NCBI GenBank assembly: GCA_902795525.1
Contig: CADBLN010000071.1
Span: 1-27,654, forward strand
Reading direction: 5' to 3'
DNA: 27,654 bases
DNA from: an uncultured Erysipelotrichaceae bacterium
GTDB taxonomy: Bacteria; Bacillota_I; Bacilli_A; Erysipelotrichales; Erysipelotrichaceae
A program made the translations under genes and the position numbers. Below, piece by piece: positions 7,685 to 15,264 of this stretch (its first letter is position 1; each line of letters opens with the position of its first letter). Under the pieces are notes generated by a model. It saw only the letters and a program-made list of their open reading frames with translations. It did no database searches and had not been told where the DNA came from.

Positions 7685-8440
7685 ATGAAAAAACGTTATC
7701 AAAAAATAATGGAAATGTGTCGTGACAGGATGGTTACTGTTGAAGAGATGGTTGAGGTTTTCAGGGTTTCGCCATCCACAATCAGAAGAGATCTGGTCAC
7801 AATGGAAGAACAGGGAATGATCACAAGGGTCTATGGTGGAGCAAAGATCAACACCCAACAAATCATAGAGCCTAATATGTATGCCAAGGAATTATCCAAT
7901 GCTCAAGAAAAGGAAAACATAGCTAGATATGCGGCATCTTTAGTAAGCGATGGCGATATTGTCTATATTGATGGTGGAACTACTACATCAAAGATTATTA
8001 AGTATATAACAGCAAAGAATGTTTTGATTGTGACTCAAGGGCTTAACTGTATTGAATTAGCTAAACAAAAAGGAATGAGCTGTTATTGTGCAGCTGGTTA
8101 TCTAAAAGCAAGAACAGATGTTCTGATTTCAAATGAGACAATTGAAAGAATTGGAGAGTTAACATTCAATATTTCCTTTGTAGCCGCAAATGGTTGCCAT
8201 CCAATGGCTGGTTTTACCTCTTCTGAAGAAATGGAATCGAACCTTAAGGCAACAGTTCTAAAGAAATCCTTAAAGAGTTACATTTGCTTAGATTCAAGTA
8301 AGTTCAATAAAATTACAATGAGCAAGTTTGCTTCACTTATTGGTGCCAATGTGATTACTGATGTTTTAGTTGATAATTTTGACTATAGTATCTTTAGTTC
8401 AACAGCTTCGGTTTCAAATGATGGAATAAAGATTTATTAG
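7685..8440 (+). CDS. DeoR/GlpR-type transcriptional regulator of sugar metabolism
   Basis: A 251-residue regulator. The N-terminal winged helix-turn-helix covers about residues 5-50 (VTVEEMVEVFRVSPSTIRRDL, split here by the turn) with the RVYGGA wing. The C-terminal DeoR sensor domain has the phosphate-binding DGGTTTS at 96-102. Family members are usually repressors released by a sugar phosphate. TTGGAGG precedes the ATG. A TATAAT at 7647-7652 in the gap suggests its own weak promoter besides readthrough from the operon. The likely targets are the divergent promoters at 1918 and 2219. A hairpin directly follows and overlaps the comFA SD. Confidence 0.88.
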   Translation: MKKRYQKIMEMCRDRMVTVEEMVEVFRVSPSTIRRDLVTMEEQGMITRVYGGAKINTQQIIEPNMYAKELSNAQEKENIARYAASLVSDGDIVYIDGGTTTSKIIKYITAKNVLIVTQGLNCIELAKQKGMSCYCAAGYLKARTDVLISNETIERIGELTFNISFVAANGCHPMAGFTSSEEMESNLKATVLKKSLKSYICLDSSKFNKITMSKFASLIGANVITDVLVDNFDYSIFSSTASVSNDGIKIY

Positions 8441-8458
8441 TGATTTTTAGGAATTCTT

Positions 8459-8497
8459 AAGTTTCCTCACAATAGTTTAATTAGGAGGAAACTTTTT
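8459..8497 (+). promoter_or_regulatory. Hairpin that ends the deoR message and buries the comFA SD
   Basis: AAGTTTCCTC (8459-8468) is a perfect 10-base inverted repeat of GAGGAAACTT (8485-8494), with a 16-base loop. The right arm contains most of the comFA SD AGGAGG (8483-8488) and is followed by a short T run, then ATG at 8500. It can act as a weak terminator and as an SD mask. Confidence 0.6.
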
Positions 8498-8499
8498 AT

Positions 8500-9618
8500 A
8501 TGCGTTGTAGCAGATGTCTAAATACAGATGAAAAATTCTTTTATAGAGGTAGTAATGGTTGGTATTGCCGTAAATGTGTGAAGTTTCAAGGAGAAGATGA
8601 GCTTGACCAACAAACAAATGAAGTTGATCCAGAGTACTATTTGAATTTTTCCTTAACTAATAAGCAAGCTGAAATATCACATCAACTGACTAAGCACGTT
8701 AGAGAAGGCCAAAGTGTTTTGTTAGAAGCGGTTTGTGGTGCAGGTAAGACAGAAATCATATTTGAAATGATTGCTGACAATCTAAGAAATGGTAAGAAGG
8801 TTGGAATATCTATTGCACGCAGACAAGTTGTTTTAGAAATTGCCGAAAGATTGCAAGCTGCATTTAAGAACTTGAAAGTAGTTGCAGTTTGCCAAGGCCA
8901 TACTAAGGATGTTAATGGTGATCTAATTGTATGTACAACTCACCAGCTATATCGTTACCGACAATATTTTGACACCTTGGTGATTGATGAGCCGGATGCT
9001 TTTCCATTTAAGGGAAACTCTACCTTGCAGGGCATTGCTAAGAATAGTTGCAGAGGTGCATTTGTTTATTTAACAGCAACACCAGATGATGAACTAAAGA
9101 ATAATAAAAGCTTAAAGAAATTATATTTGTCTAAAAGACCACATGGGCATGATTTATGTGTGCCAGATGTTTTGATTGGGCCTAAATTGTTTTTGATTTT
9201 TAAGGGTGCACTTTGGCTAATGGAAGAATTAAAACAGCATAAAAAAGTGCTTCTATTTGTTCCTAATAAAAAGACAGGAAGAAACTTATATCAATTGATG
9301 AAAATTTTTATAAATTGTTGTCATATTGATAGTGAAAGTGAAGACAGAGATAGAGTAATCAAAGATTTTAAAAATGATAAGTATGATTTGTGCATTAGTA
9401 CTAGTGTTTTGGAAAGAGGAATTACCATCAGTAACGTTCAAGTCCTGGTATGGTTGGCAGATAGTGGGGTTTTTGATGAGGCAGCCTTAACTCAAATAGC
9501 TGGTAGGGTAGGCAGAAACAAGAACTATCCAGATGGAGAGTGTTTATTCTTGTGCAATAGCAGACAAAGAAGCGTTGAACATTGTATTGAGAGTATTGTG
9601 AGGGCTAATAATGATTGA
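8500..9618 (+). CDS. comFA: ComFA, DNA-uptake ATPase/helicase-like protein
   Basis: A 372-residue superfamily-2 ATPase that helps power uptake of transforming DNA at the membrane. An N-terminal four-cysteine zinc site (Cys3, Cys6, Cys23, Cys26) precedes Walker A AVCGAGKT (77-84), the DEPD box (163-166) and helicase motifs VYLTATP and IAGRVGR. It is a little shorter than Bacillus ComFA. AGGAGG lies 11 bases before the ATG. It overlaps comFC by 8 bases, so they are co-translated. No ComK or CIN box was recognised upstream. Whether the strain is transformable cannot be told from this, but both comF genes are intact. Confidence 0.9.
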   Translation: MRCSRCLNTDEKFFYRGSNGWYCRKCVKFQGEDELDQQTNEVDPEYYLNFSLTNKQAEISHQLTKHVREGQSVLLEAVCGAGKTEIIFEMIADNLRNGKKVGISIARRQVVLEIAERLQAAFKNLKVVAVCQGHTKDVNGDLIVCTTHQLYRYRQYFDTLVIDEPDAFPFKGNSTLQGIAKNSCRGAFVYLTATPDDELKNNKSLKKLYLSKRPHGHDLCVPDVLIGPKLFLIFKGALWLMEELKQHKKVLLFVPNKKTGRNLYQLMKIFINCCHIDSESEDRDRVIKDFKNDKYDLCISTSVLERGITISNVQVLVWLADSGVFDEAALTQIAGRVGRNKNYPDGECLFLCNSRQRSVEHCIESIVRANND

Positions 9619-10219
9619 CTGTTATTGTTTGTGCTGCCATAAATCATTACGATATGAAAATGATTTGCTCAGTATGTTTTATGTTGATGATGTTATTTGT
9701 TCTAAATGTAGAGACTGCTTGAAATATAAACCAATCAGTTTTAATTTGAATGGCTTAAAAGTGAACAGTTTATATCCATATGACGGGCATGTTAGAGAAT
9801 TATTGATTCAATACAAAGAAAGCAAAGATGAAGCCCTCTTTCCAATTTTTCTTTGGTCACATATAAATAAACTTAGAAAGAAATATAAATCATATACTTT
9901 AATCCCAGTTCCCAGCAGTAGCGAAAGAAATAAGGATAGAGGATTTAAGACAGTTGAAGAAATCTTTGGCTGTTTAAATCTAGAATTTGCGGATGTCTTG
10001 GAAAAAACCTCTAATGTGAATCAAAAGCATTTACACCAGAGCGAAAGACACAAAATTAAATCATATATTAGATTTAAGGATACTTGTCTGCATGGTAAAA
10101 AATTTTTATTAGTTGATGATATAGTAACCACTGGTGAGACCTTAAAGGCCTGCTATAAGCTGCTAAAACCTCATTGTAAAGAACTTAAAGCACTCACAAT
10201 TGCCTATACAAAAAGGTGA
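9611..10219 (+). CDS. comFC: ComFC, phosphoribosyltransferase-like competence protein
   Basis: A 202-residue ComF/GntX-family protein needed for natural transformation where tested. A cysteine-rich N-terminus (Cys4, Cys6, Cys8, Cys9, Cys30, Cys33, Cys36) forms a probable zinc site. The family block IPVPSSSERNKDRGF is at about 98-112 and the PRPP loop VDDIVTTGET at 168-177. Length is slightly under the usual 220-240. The start overlaps the comFA stop (ATGATTGA). No clear T-tract terminator follows, and the cold-shock gene has its own promoter about 30 bases on. Confidence 0.9.
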   Translation: MIDCYCLCCHKSLRYENDLLSMFYVDDVICSKCRDCLKYKPISFNLNGLKVNSLYPYDGHVRELLIQYKESKDEALFPIFLWSHINKLRKKYKSYTLIPVPSSSERNKDRGFKTVEEIFGCLNLEFADVLEKTSNVNQKHLHQSERHKIKSYIRFKDTCLHGKKFLLVDDIVTTGETLKACYKLLKPHCKELKALTIAYTKR

Positions 10220-10245
10220 TTTTATCACTTGCTTAAAAATGCCTA

Positions 10246-10273
10246 TTTACAATATATGCTCTTTTTTTATAAT
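10246..10273 (+). promoter_or_regulatory. Predicted promoter of the cold-shock gene
   Basis: TTTACA (10246-10251), a 16-base spacer and a perfect TATAAT (10268-10273). The transcript would open with the small hairpin TGGTC-GTT-GACCA (10279-10291), about 30 bases before the ATG. Confidence 0.6.
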
Positions 10274-10317
10274 AAAAATGGTCGTTGACCAGAAAAAGGG
10301 AAGTTCGAGGATTAAAA

Positions 10318-10527
10318 ATGCAAGGAAAAGTGAAAATGTTCAACAAGGATAAGGGTTATGGATTCATCATTAATGAAAATGATGGAAAAGATATCTTTTT
10401 CCACTATTCAGAATTAGTTATGGATGGTTTCAAAACTATTGAAAATGATGCAGAAGTTGAATTTGAATTAGTTGAAACTGAACGTGGTTTACAAGCAAAA
10501 AACATTGTAAAAGTTGAAATAGAATAG
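10318..10527 (+). CDS. Cold-shock-domain protein (CspA family)
   Basis: A 69-residue OB-fold RNA-binding protein. It contains both RNP motifs, KGYGFI (RNP1) and DIFFHYS (RNP2), in the usual order, with the opening MQGKVKMFN. These proteins act as RNA chaperones. CGAGG lies seven bases before ATG 10318; an upstream in-frame ATG would add 11 residues unlike the family. It has its own promoter and a strong terminator, so it is an independent unit between comFC and secA. Many Firmicutes carry the ribosome-hibernation gene hpf at this place. Confidence 0.93.
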   Translation: MQGKVKMFNKDKGYGFIINENDGKDIFFHYSELVMDGFKTIENDAEVEFELVETERGLQAKNIVKVEIE

Positions 10528-10535
10528 TTGAATTG

Positions 10536-10560
10536 AAAAGAGCAATTGCTCTTTTTTATT
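10536..10560 (+). terminator. Terminator of the cold-shock gene
   Basis: AAAAGAGC (10536-10543) pairs perfectly with GCTCTTTT (10548-10555) around AATT, followed by further T residues. Confidence 0.85.
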
Positions 10561-10561
10561 T

Positions 10562-10590
10562 TTGGTTAATTAACTCATATATGATAAAAT
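10562..10590 (+). promoter_or_regulatory. Predicted secA-prfB promoter
   Basis: TTGGTT (10562-10567), a 17-base spacer and TAAAAT (10585-10590). It follows the cold-shock terminator and precedes GGAGG (10600-10604) and the secA ATG at 10615. Confidence 0.4.
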
Positions 10591-10614
10591 TATGAGTATG
10601 GAGGTATGCGTTAA

Positions 10615-12957
10615 ATGGGTTTTTTAGATAGATTATTTAACAGTAATGCTCGAGACATAAAAAAATTAGAAGAAATAGTTAAGCCAATTGAAGACTTAGC
10701 TGATTATATGGCTTCTTTGAGTGATGATGAGCTTAAAGAAAAAACACCATATTTGAAACAACAGCTAGCCAATGGCAAAACTTTAGATGATATTTTACCT
10801 GAAGCTTATGCAGTAGTAAGAGAAGCTGCAAAAAGAGTGATTGGAGAGTATCCATTCCATGTTCAATTATTAGGTGCTGTTGTTTTGCATCAAGGTGACA
10901 TTGCGGAAATGAAAACTGGTGAAGGTAAAACTCTGACATCTATTTTGCCTGTTTATTTGAATGCTCTTGAAGGAAAAGGTGTTCATGTTATTACGGTAAA
11001 TGATTACTTGGCAGAGCGTGACTCAAAATGGATGGGAGAAATTCACCGTTTCTTAGGTTTAACTGTAGGGTTTAACCATCATGGGCTGAACAACAATGAG
11101 AAAAGGGCAGCTTATAATTGTGACATTACATACACAACAAACTCAGAGCTAGGTTTCGACTACTTAAGGGATAATATGGTTACAGATGTAAATGACCGTG
11201 TTTTAAGAGGTTTAAATATGGCTTTAGTCGATGAAGTTGACTCCATTTTAATTGATGAATCTAGAACTCCATTAATTATTTCAGGGGGTAAGAAGGATAC
11301 TGCGAACCTTTACATCCAAGCGGATAAGTTTGTTAAAAAACTGGTTGAAGATGAAGATTATGTGATTGATGTTCAATCAAAATCAGTTACCTTGACTGAG
11401 GAAGGTGTTAGTAAAGCTGAGAAAAACTTTAAAATTGAAAACTTGTTTACTCCTGAATATACCAATTTAGTTCACCATATTAATCAGGCTTTGAAAGCTA
11501 ATTATACGATGAAGAATGAAGTTGAGTATTTAGTTAGGGATAGGCAGGTTTATATTGTGGACCAATTTACAGGCCGTATCATGGAAGGCAGAGTTTTCTC
11601 GGATGGCTTACATCAAGCTATTGAAGCTAAAGAAGGGGTTCCTATTAAACAAGAAACAACAACTCTTGCGACTATCACTTACCAAAATTTCTTCCGTTTA
11701 TATAACAAACTATGTGGTATGACTGGTACTGCTAAAACTGAAGAAGAAGAATTCCTGGCTATTTATAACATGCGTGTAACTGAAATACCAACCAATAAAC
11801 CAGTAGCAAGAATTGATGCTCCTGATGCCATTTATGGTACCCGCAAAGCAAAATTTGAAGCCTTAACTCAAGAAGTAATAGAACGTCACAATAATGGCCA
11901 ACCAGTACTTGTTGGTACAATTTCGGTAGATGTTTCAGAATTCTTAAGTAAAATGTTTTCACAAAGAAAGATTAAGCATGAGGTTTTAAATGCCAAAAAC
12001 CATAAGCGTGAGGCTGAAATAATTGCGAAAGCTGGGTTAAAGGGATCAGTAACAATTGCTACTAATATGGCTGGTCGTGGTACTGACATTAAACTTGGCC
12101 CAGGAGTCGCTGAACTTGGTGGTTTAGCAGTTTTGGGTTCTGAAAGACATGAATCAAGACGTATAGATAATCAGCTAAGAGGCCGTTCCGGTAGACAGGG
12201 AGACCCAGGTTTTTCACGTTTCTTTGTATCCTTACAAGATGAATTAATGGTTCGTTTTGGCAGTGAAAGAATACAAGGCATGTTTGAACAATTAGGGGAC
12301 ACCTCAATTGAATCATCAATGGTTTCAAAGGCTATTGAAAGTGCGCAAAAACGTGTTGAGGGTATGAACTTTGACATTCGTAAAACTTTGTTAGATTATG
12401 ATGATGTTTTAAGACAACAAAGAGAAACCATCTATGAACAAAGAGATGAAATATTGGAAAACGATGACGTTCATAGTATTGTTCACGATATGTTTGAAAG
12501 GGTTTCTAGAGAGCTAGTTGAAAACCATACAGACCGCAGTGAAAGAAATCCTGTTGTAAATGTGGAAACTTTGGCAGATGCTTTATGGAAGATGAATTGT
12601 GATGAAGAAGATGCTAAGGAAAGATTAGAAGTATGTCAAAATATTGAAGATTATTATAATGTAACTGAAGATATTTTATGGACTACTTATGAAGAAAAAA
12701 TTGAAGACTTCAAAGAAGAATTCTATAAATTTGAAAAGACTATGGTATTGAGAATAATCGATGCTAAATGGATAGATCATATTGATACCATGAGCAAGTT
12801 AAGAGAAGGCATTCATTTAAGAAGCTATGCTTCTGATAACCCATTAAAGGCATACACTGCTGAAGGTTATGAAATGTTTGAAGACATGATGAATGCGATT
12901 TCTCGTGAAGTGGTTGGCTTCTGCATGAATTGCCGTATTGAAGTTAGGGAGAGATAA
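10615..12957 (+). CDS. secA: SecA, preprotein translocase ATPase
   Basis: A 780-residue motor that drives secreted proteins through SecYEG. Visible blocks are the amphipathic N-terminus MGFLDRLFNS, FHVQLLGAVVLHQGDIAEMK leading to Walker A TGEGKT (about 101-106), VDEVDSILIDESRTPLIISG, the TNMAGRGTDI and LRGRSGRQGDPG motifs, and the IDAKWIDHIDTM helical scaffold. The C-terminus is short: it ends in CMNC and lacks the full CxC-x8-CH/CC zinc tail that binds SecB in other bacteria. GGAGG ten bases before the ATG fixes the start. The prfB start is two bases after the stop, the usual secA-prfB pair. Confidence 0.97.
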   Translation: MGFLDRLFNSNARDIKKLEEIVKPIEDLADYMASLSDDELKEKTPYLKQQLANGKTLDDILPEAYAVVREAAKRVIGEYPFHVQLLGAVVLHQGDIAEMKTGEGKTLTSILPVYLNALEGKGVHVITVNDYLAERDSKWMGEIHRFLGLTVGFNHHGLNNNEKRAAYNCDITYTTNSELGFDYLRDNMVTDVNDRVLRGLNMALVDEVDSILIDESRTPLIISGGKKDTANLYIQADKFVKKLVEDEDYVIDVQSKSVTLTEEGVSKAEKNFKIENLFTPEYTNLVHHINQALKANYTMKNEVEYLVRDRQVYIVDQFTGRIMEGRVFSDGLHQAIEAKEGVPIKQETTTLATITYQNFFRLYNKLCGMTGTAKTEEEEFLAIYNMRVTEIPTNKPVARIDAPDAIYGTRKAKFEALTQEVIERHNNGQPVLVGTISVDVSEFLSKMFSQRKIKHEVLNAKNHKREAEIIAKAGLKGSVTIATNMAGRGTDIKLGPGVAELGGLAVLGSERHESRRIDNQLRGRSGRQGDPGFSRFFVSLQDELMVRFGSERIQGMFEQLGDTSIESSMVSKAIESAQKRVEGMNFDIRKTLLDYDDVLRQQRETIYEQRDEILENDDVHSIVHDMFERVSRELVENHTDRSERNPVVNVETLADALWKMNCDEEDAKERLEVCQNIEDYYNVTEDILWTTYEEKIEDFKEEFYKFEKTMVLRIIDAKWIDHIDTMSKLREGIHLRSYASDNPLKAYTAEGYEMFEDMMNAISREVVGFCMNCRIEVRER

Positions 12958-12959
12958 TC

Positions 12960-14061
12960 ATGGAACTATATGAAGTACGTCAGCAAATTCAAGATCTTAA
13001 TGAACGCCTTATGAAATTAGGTGATTCACTTTGACTTGGATAATAAGCAATTAAGAATTAACGAAATAAATGAATTGATGTTGCAGGAAGGCTTTTGGAC
13101 AAACCAAAAGAAAGCACAGAGCTTAATTCAAGAATCTAATGGTTATAAGAATCTTATTGAAACATACCATATTCTTGTGAAAGATATCAAAGAAGTCATT
13201 GAAATGGTTGAGTCTTTGAAAAATGACTTTGATGCTGAGTTGTTTGAGTTGGCAGAAAGTCAGCTTTTGGATGTAAGTTCTAGATTTGAACAATTTGAAA
13301 TAATGGTTCTATTATCACATACCTATGATAGATATAATGCCATCTTGGAATTGCATCCTGGAGCAGGTGGAACGGAAAGCCAGGATTGGGCGGAAATGCT
13401 ATATCGTATGTATAGCCGTTATGCTGCAAACAAGGGATATAAGGTAATTGTTTTGGATTGGCAAGATGGCGATGAGGCAGGGATTAAGGCAGTTAGTTTT
13501 AAGATTGAAGGAGAACTGGCTTATGGCTATTTAAAGGGTGAAAAGGGTGTGCATCGATTGGTACGCATTTCACCATTTGATTCCTCAGGAAGAAGACACA
13601 CATCTTTTGCCTCAGTTGATGTTATGCCGGAGTTTAATGATGATGTTCAAATTGAGATAAAACCAGAGGATATAGAAGTGGAAACTCATAGGGCTTCTGG
13701 AGCAGGTGGACAGCACATCAACAAGACAGATTCAGCAGTTAGGATCATCCACAAGCCAACAGGGATAGTAACTTCCTGTCAGTCTGAGAGAAGTCAACTT
13801 CAGAATAAAGAACAAGCTCTTAACATGTTAAAGAGCAAACTCTATCAAAAGTACATTGAAGATCAAGAGAGTAAGTTAGCTGAAATAAAAGGAGAACAAA
13901 AAGCTATCGAATGGGGGTCACAGATTAGGTCTTATGTGTTCTGCCCATATACATTAGTAAAGGATCACCGCACTAATTACGAAGAAGGCAATGTTGATAA
14001 AGTCATGGATGGGGAGATTGATAATTTCATCTATGCTTATTTAAAAAAACAAGTAAAATAG
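12960..14061 (+). CDS. prfB: Peptide chain release factor 2 (programmed +1 frameshift)
   Basis: Release factor 2, about 366 residues after frameshifting, which ends translation at UGA and UAA. Codons 1-24 run from ATG 12960 to CTT, then TGA 13032-13034. A +1 shift resumes at GAC 13033, giving DLDNKQLRINEIN in the second frame. The stop-recognition tripeptide SPF is in RISPFDSSGRRH and the catalytic GGQ in SGAGGQHINKTDSAVR. The SD is AGGGAGAG at the end of secA. Read without the shift, the gene would seem to lack its N-terminus. UGA in the shift site gives autoregulation by RF2 level, as known for this gene. Confidence 0.95.
13018..13035 (+). promoter_or_regulatory. prfB programmed +1 frameshift site
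   Basis: The slippery CTT TGA C (13029-13035) is preceded by AGGTGAT, which can pair with the 16S rRNA 3' end and stimulate the shift. The E. coli element has AGGGGG at similar spacing. Confidence 0.9.
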
Positions 14062-14073
14062 GGGGACTTTAAA

Positions 14074-14955
14074 ATGAAGACGGTGAGGATTATTTCTGGC
14101 ATCTTGTTAAGTCTAATGCTGCTTTTTAGCGAGACTGTTGGGCAAATAGTAAATGTCCTGGATGAGGGAATCAGGATTAAGAATGTTAATGAACTATTTA
14201 ACGATTTTAGTTTTGAGGAACTAGTTAACTTCAGCAACAAGCAAGATACCCAAGCATATGATTCACTAATTCAAACCTTGACAAGTATTGAGGGTGTTGA
14301 AGAAAGTACTGCTGAGGAAATCATTAATGGTGAAGCATTCACAAACATTTACAAGGATGTAACCATTCAATTAATCAAATATTTGAGAAAAGACTCTGAT
14401 AATAAACAAACTCAAGATGAAGTAAGGGCTTTAGTCAGCAATGCTGTTTCAAATATTCAAATTGAAAATGTTGAACTTAGTGATGAAAAGAAAGCAGAAA
14501 TCAGTGATTCTATCATGAATGGCTTGTGGTCATTCATAGATAGTTTGTATGTGAAGGGGGATAAAGTAAGAGCTTTTTATGTTTTTAACTTTGATAATCA
14601 TAATGTTTTCTTTAACGTCAGAATTGTCTCTGTAATAGCATGCGTTGTGATTATAATCCTATTATGCATAGTCCTTTGGAGCATTGGAAAAAGCTTCTTG
14701 ATTACGGGTTTGATTTCGGTAGTTGTGTCTGTTCCTTTCGTTTTGATTGGCATAGGTAAAGAAGCTATGATTCCTATTAAGGGCAATGCAATGTTTGAAG
14801 TAGTTCGTGGTTTCTTTAAGGGCTTTTCTTTGCCGATTCTTCTATACTCGATAATTGGTGTAATATTGGGAATCATAGCAATTATCGTAGGCATAAGTGC
14901 ATGGCTTGGTGAAAAAGAAAGAAAAGACATGAAAGAAAGCAAACAGATAGAATGA
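14074..14955 (+). CDS. Membrane protein with extracytoplasmic helical domain, unknown function
   Basis: A 293-residue protein I do not recognise. It has an N-terminal hydrophobic segment (about 5-23, signal peptide or anchor), a hydrophilic, acidic, probably helical region (about 30-180), then three hydrophobic segments near 182-203, 208-224 and 252-276, and a short charged cytoplasmic tail. AGGGGGA precedes the ATG, 12 bases after prfB, so it is probably transcribed with secA-prfB. The predicted layout is an external sensor- or linker-like domain held by membrane helices. No catalytic motif was seen. Confidence 0.75.
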   Translation: MKTVRIISGILLSLMLLFSETVGQIVNVLDEGIRIKNVNELFNDFSFEELVNFSNKQDTQAYDSLIQTLTSIEGVEESTAEEIINGEAFTNIYKDVTIQLIKYLRKDSDNKQTQDEVRALVSNAVSNIQIENVELSDEKKAEISDSIMNGLWSFIDSLYVKGDKVRAFYVFNFDNHNVFFNVRIVSVIACVVIIILLCIVLWSIGKSFLITGLISVVVSVPFVLIGIGKEAMIPIKGNAMFEVVRGFFKGFSLPILLYSIIGVILGIIAIIVGISAWLGEKERKDMKESKQIE

Positions 14956-15003
14956 AATTTGTAAAATGTTCAATTTTTGATGGTATGGTACCAAAAAAAG
15001 GAC

Positions 15004-15009
15004 TATAAT
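15004..15009 (+). promoter_or_regulatory. Possible -10 element for the 45-codon gene
   Basis: A perfect TATAAT about 45 bases before the ATG. No good -35 lies at 16-18 bases. A second TATAAT occurs at 15025-15030. Confidence 0.3.
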
Positions 15010-15053
15010 AATTTTAGGTGTTAATATAATTATCTTGTGAAAAGGAGAAGAGT

Positions 15054-15191
15054 ATGAATCAAGATTTGGATAAAGTTAAGATTGAAAAAAAAGAACTTGA
15101 GGTTTCTAAATCACAAGATGATAAAAGTCCGCAGCCAAAGTCCTTATCTCATGAAGAGATTGAGTGGGTAAATAGGGAAATAAGGTTTTAA
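15054..15191 (+). CDS. Small hydrophilic protein, 45 residues, unknown function
   Basis: A short frame from ATG 15054 to TAA 15189-15191, with AAAGGAG at good spacing upstream and a strong terminator directly after the stop. The product is highly charged (many Lys, Glu, Asp), has no membrane segment or signal, and ends EEIEWVNREIRF, a possible amphipathic helix. An SD, a possible -10 and its own terminator make it look like a true independent small gene. I know no family for it. Confidence 0.65.
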   Translation: MNQDLDKVKIEKKELEVSKSQDDKSPQPKSLSHEEIEWVNREIRF

Positions 15192-15193
15192 TT

Positions 15194-15217
15194 ACAGTTC
15201 ATTTGAACTGTTTTTTT
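15194..15217 (+). terminator. Terminator of the 45-codon gene
   Basis: ACAGTTC (15194-15200) and GAACTGT (15205-15211) enclose ATTT and run into seven T residues. It starts two bases after the stop. Confidence 0.85.
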
Positions 15218-15264
15218 ATGTAAGTAATTGTATATAATAATGATAGACAGGCAGGGAGAAACAT

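Noticed and set aside
10216..10228. GTGAT-TTT-ATCAC hairpin as a comFC terminator
   Set aside because: Only five AT-rich base pairs, a three-base loop and no T run, so it is not convincing.
13021..13032. prfB as a truncated gene starting at GTG 13021
   Set aside because: The preceding 24 codons and the CTT-TGA-C shift site show a normal full-length RF2 by programmed frameshift.
14598..14942. Long open frame antisense to the membrane-protein gene
   Set aside because: It has no SD, its translation is low-complexity hydrophobic sequence mirroring the sense gene, and the sense frame has clear start and membrane layout.
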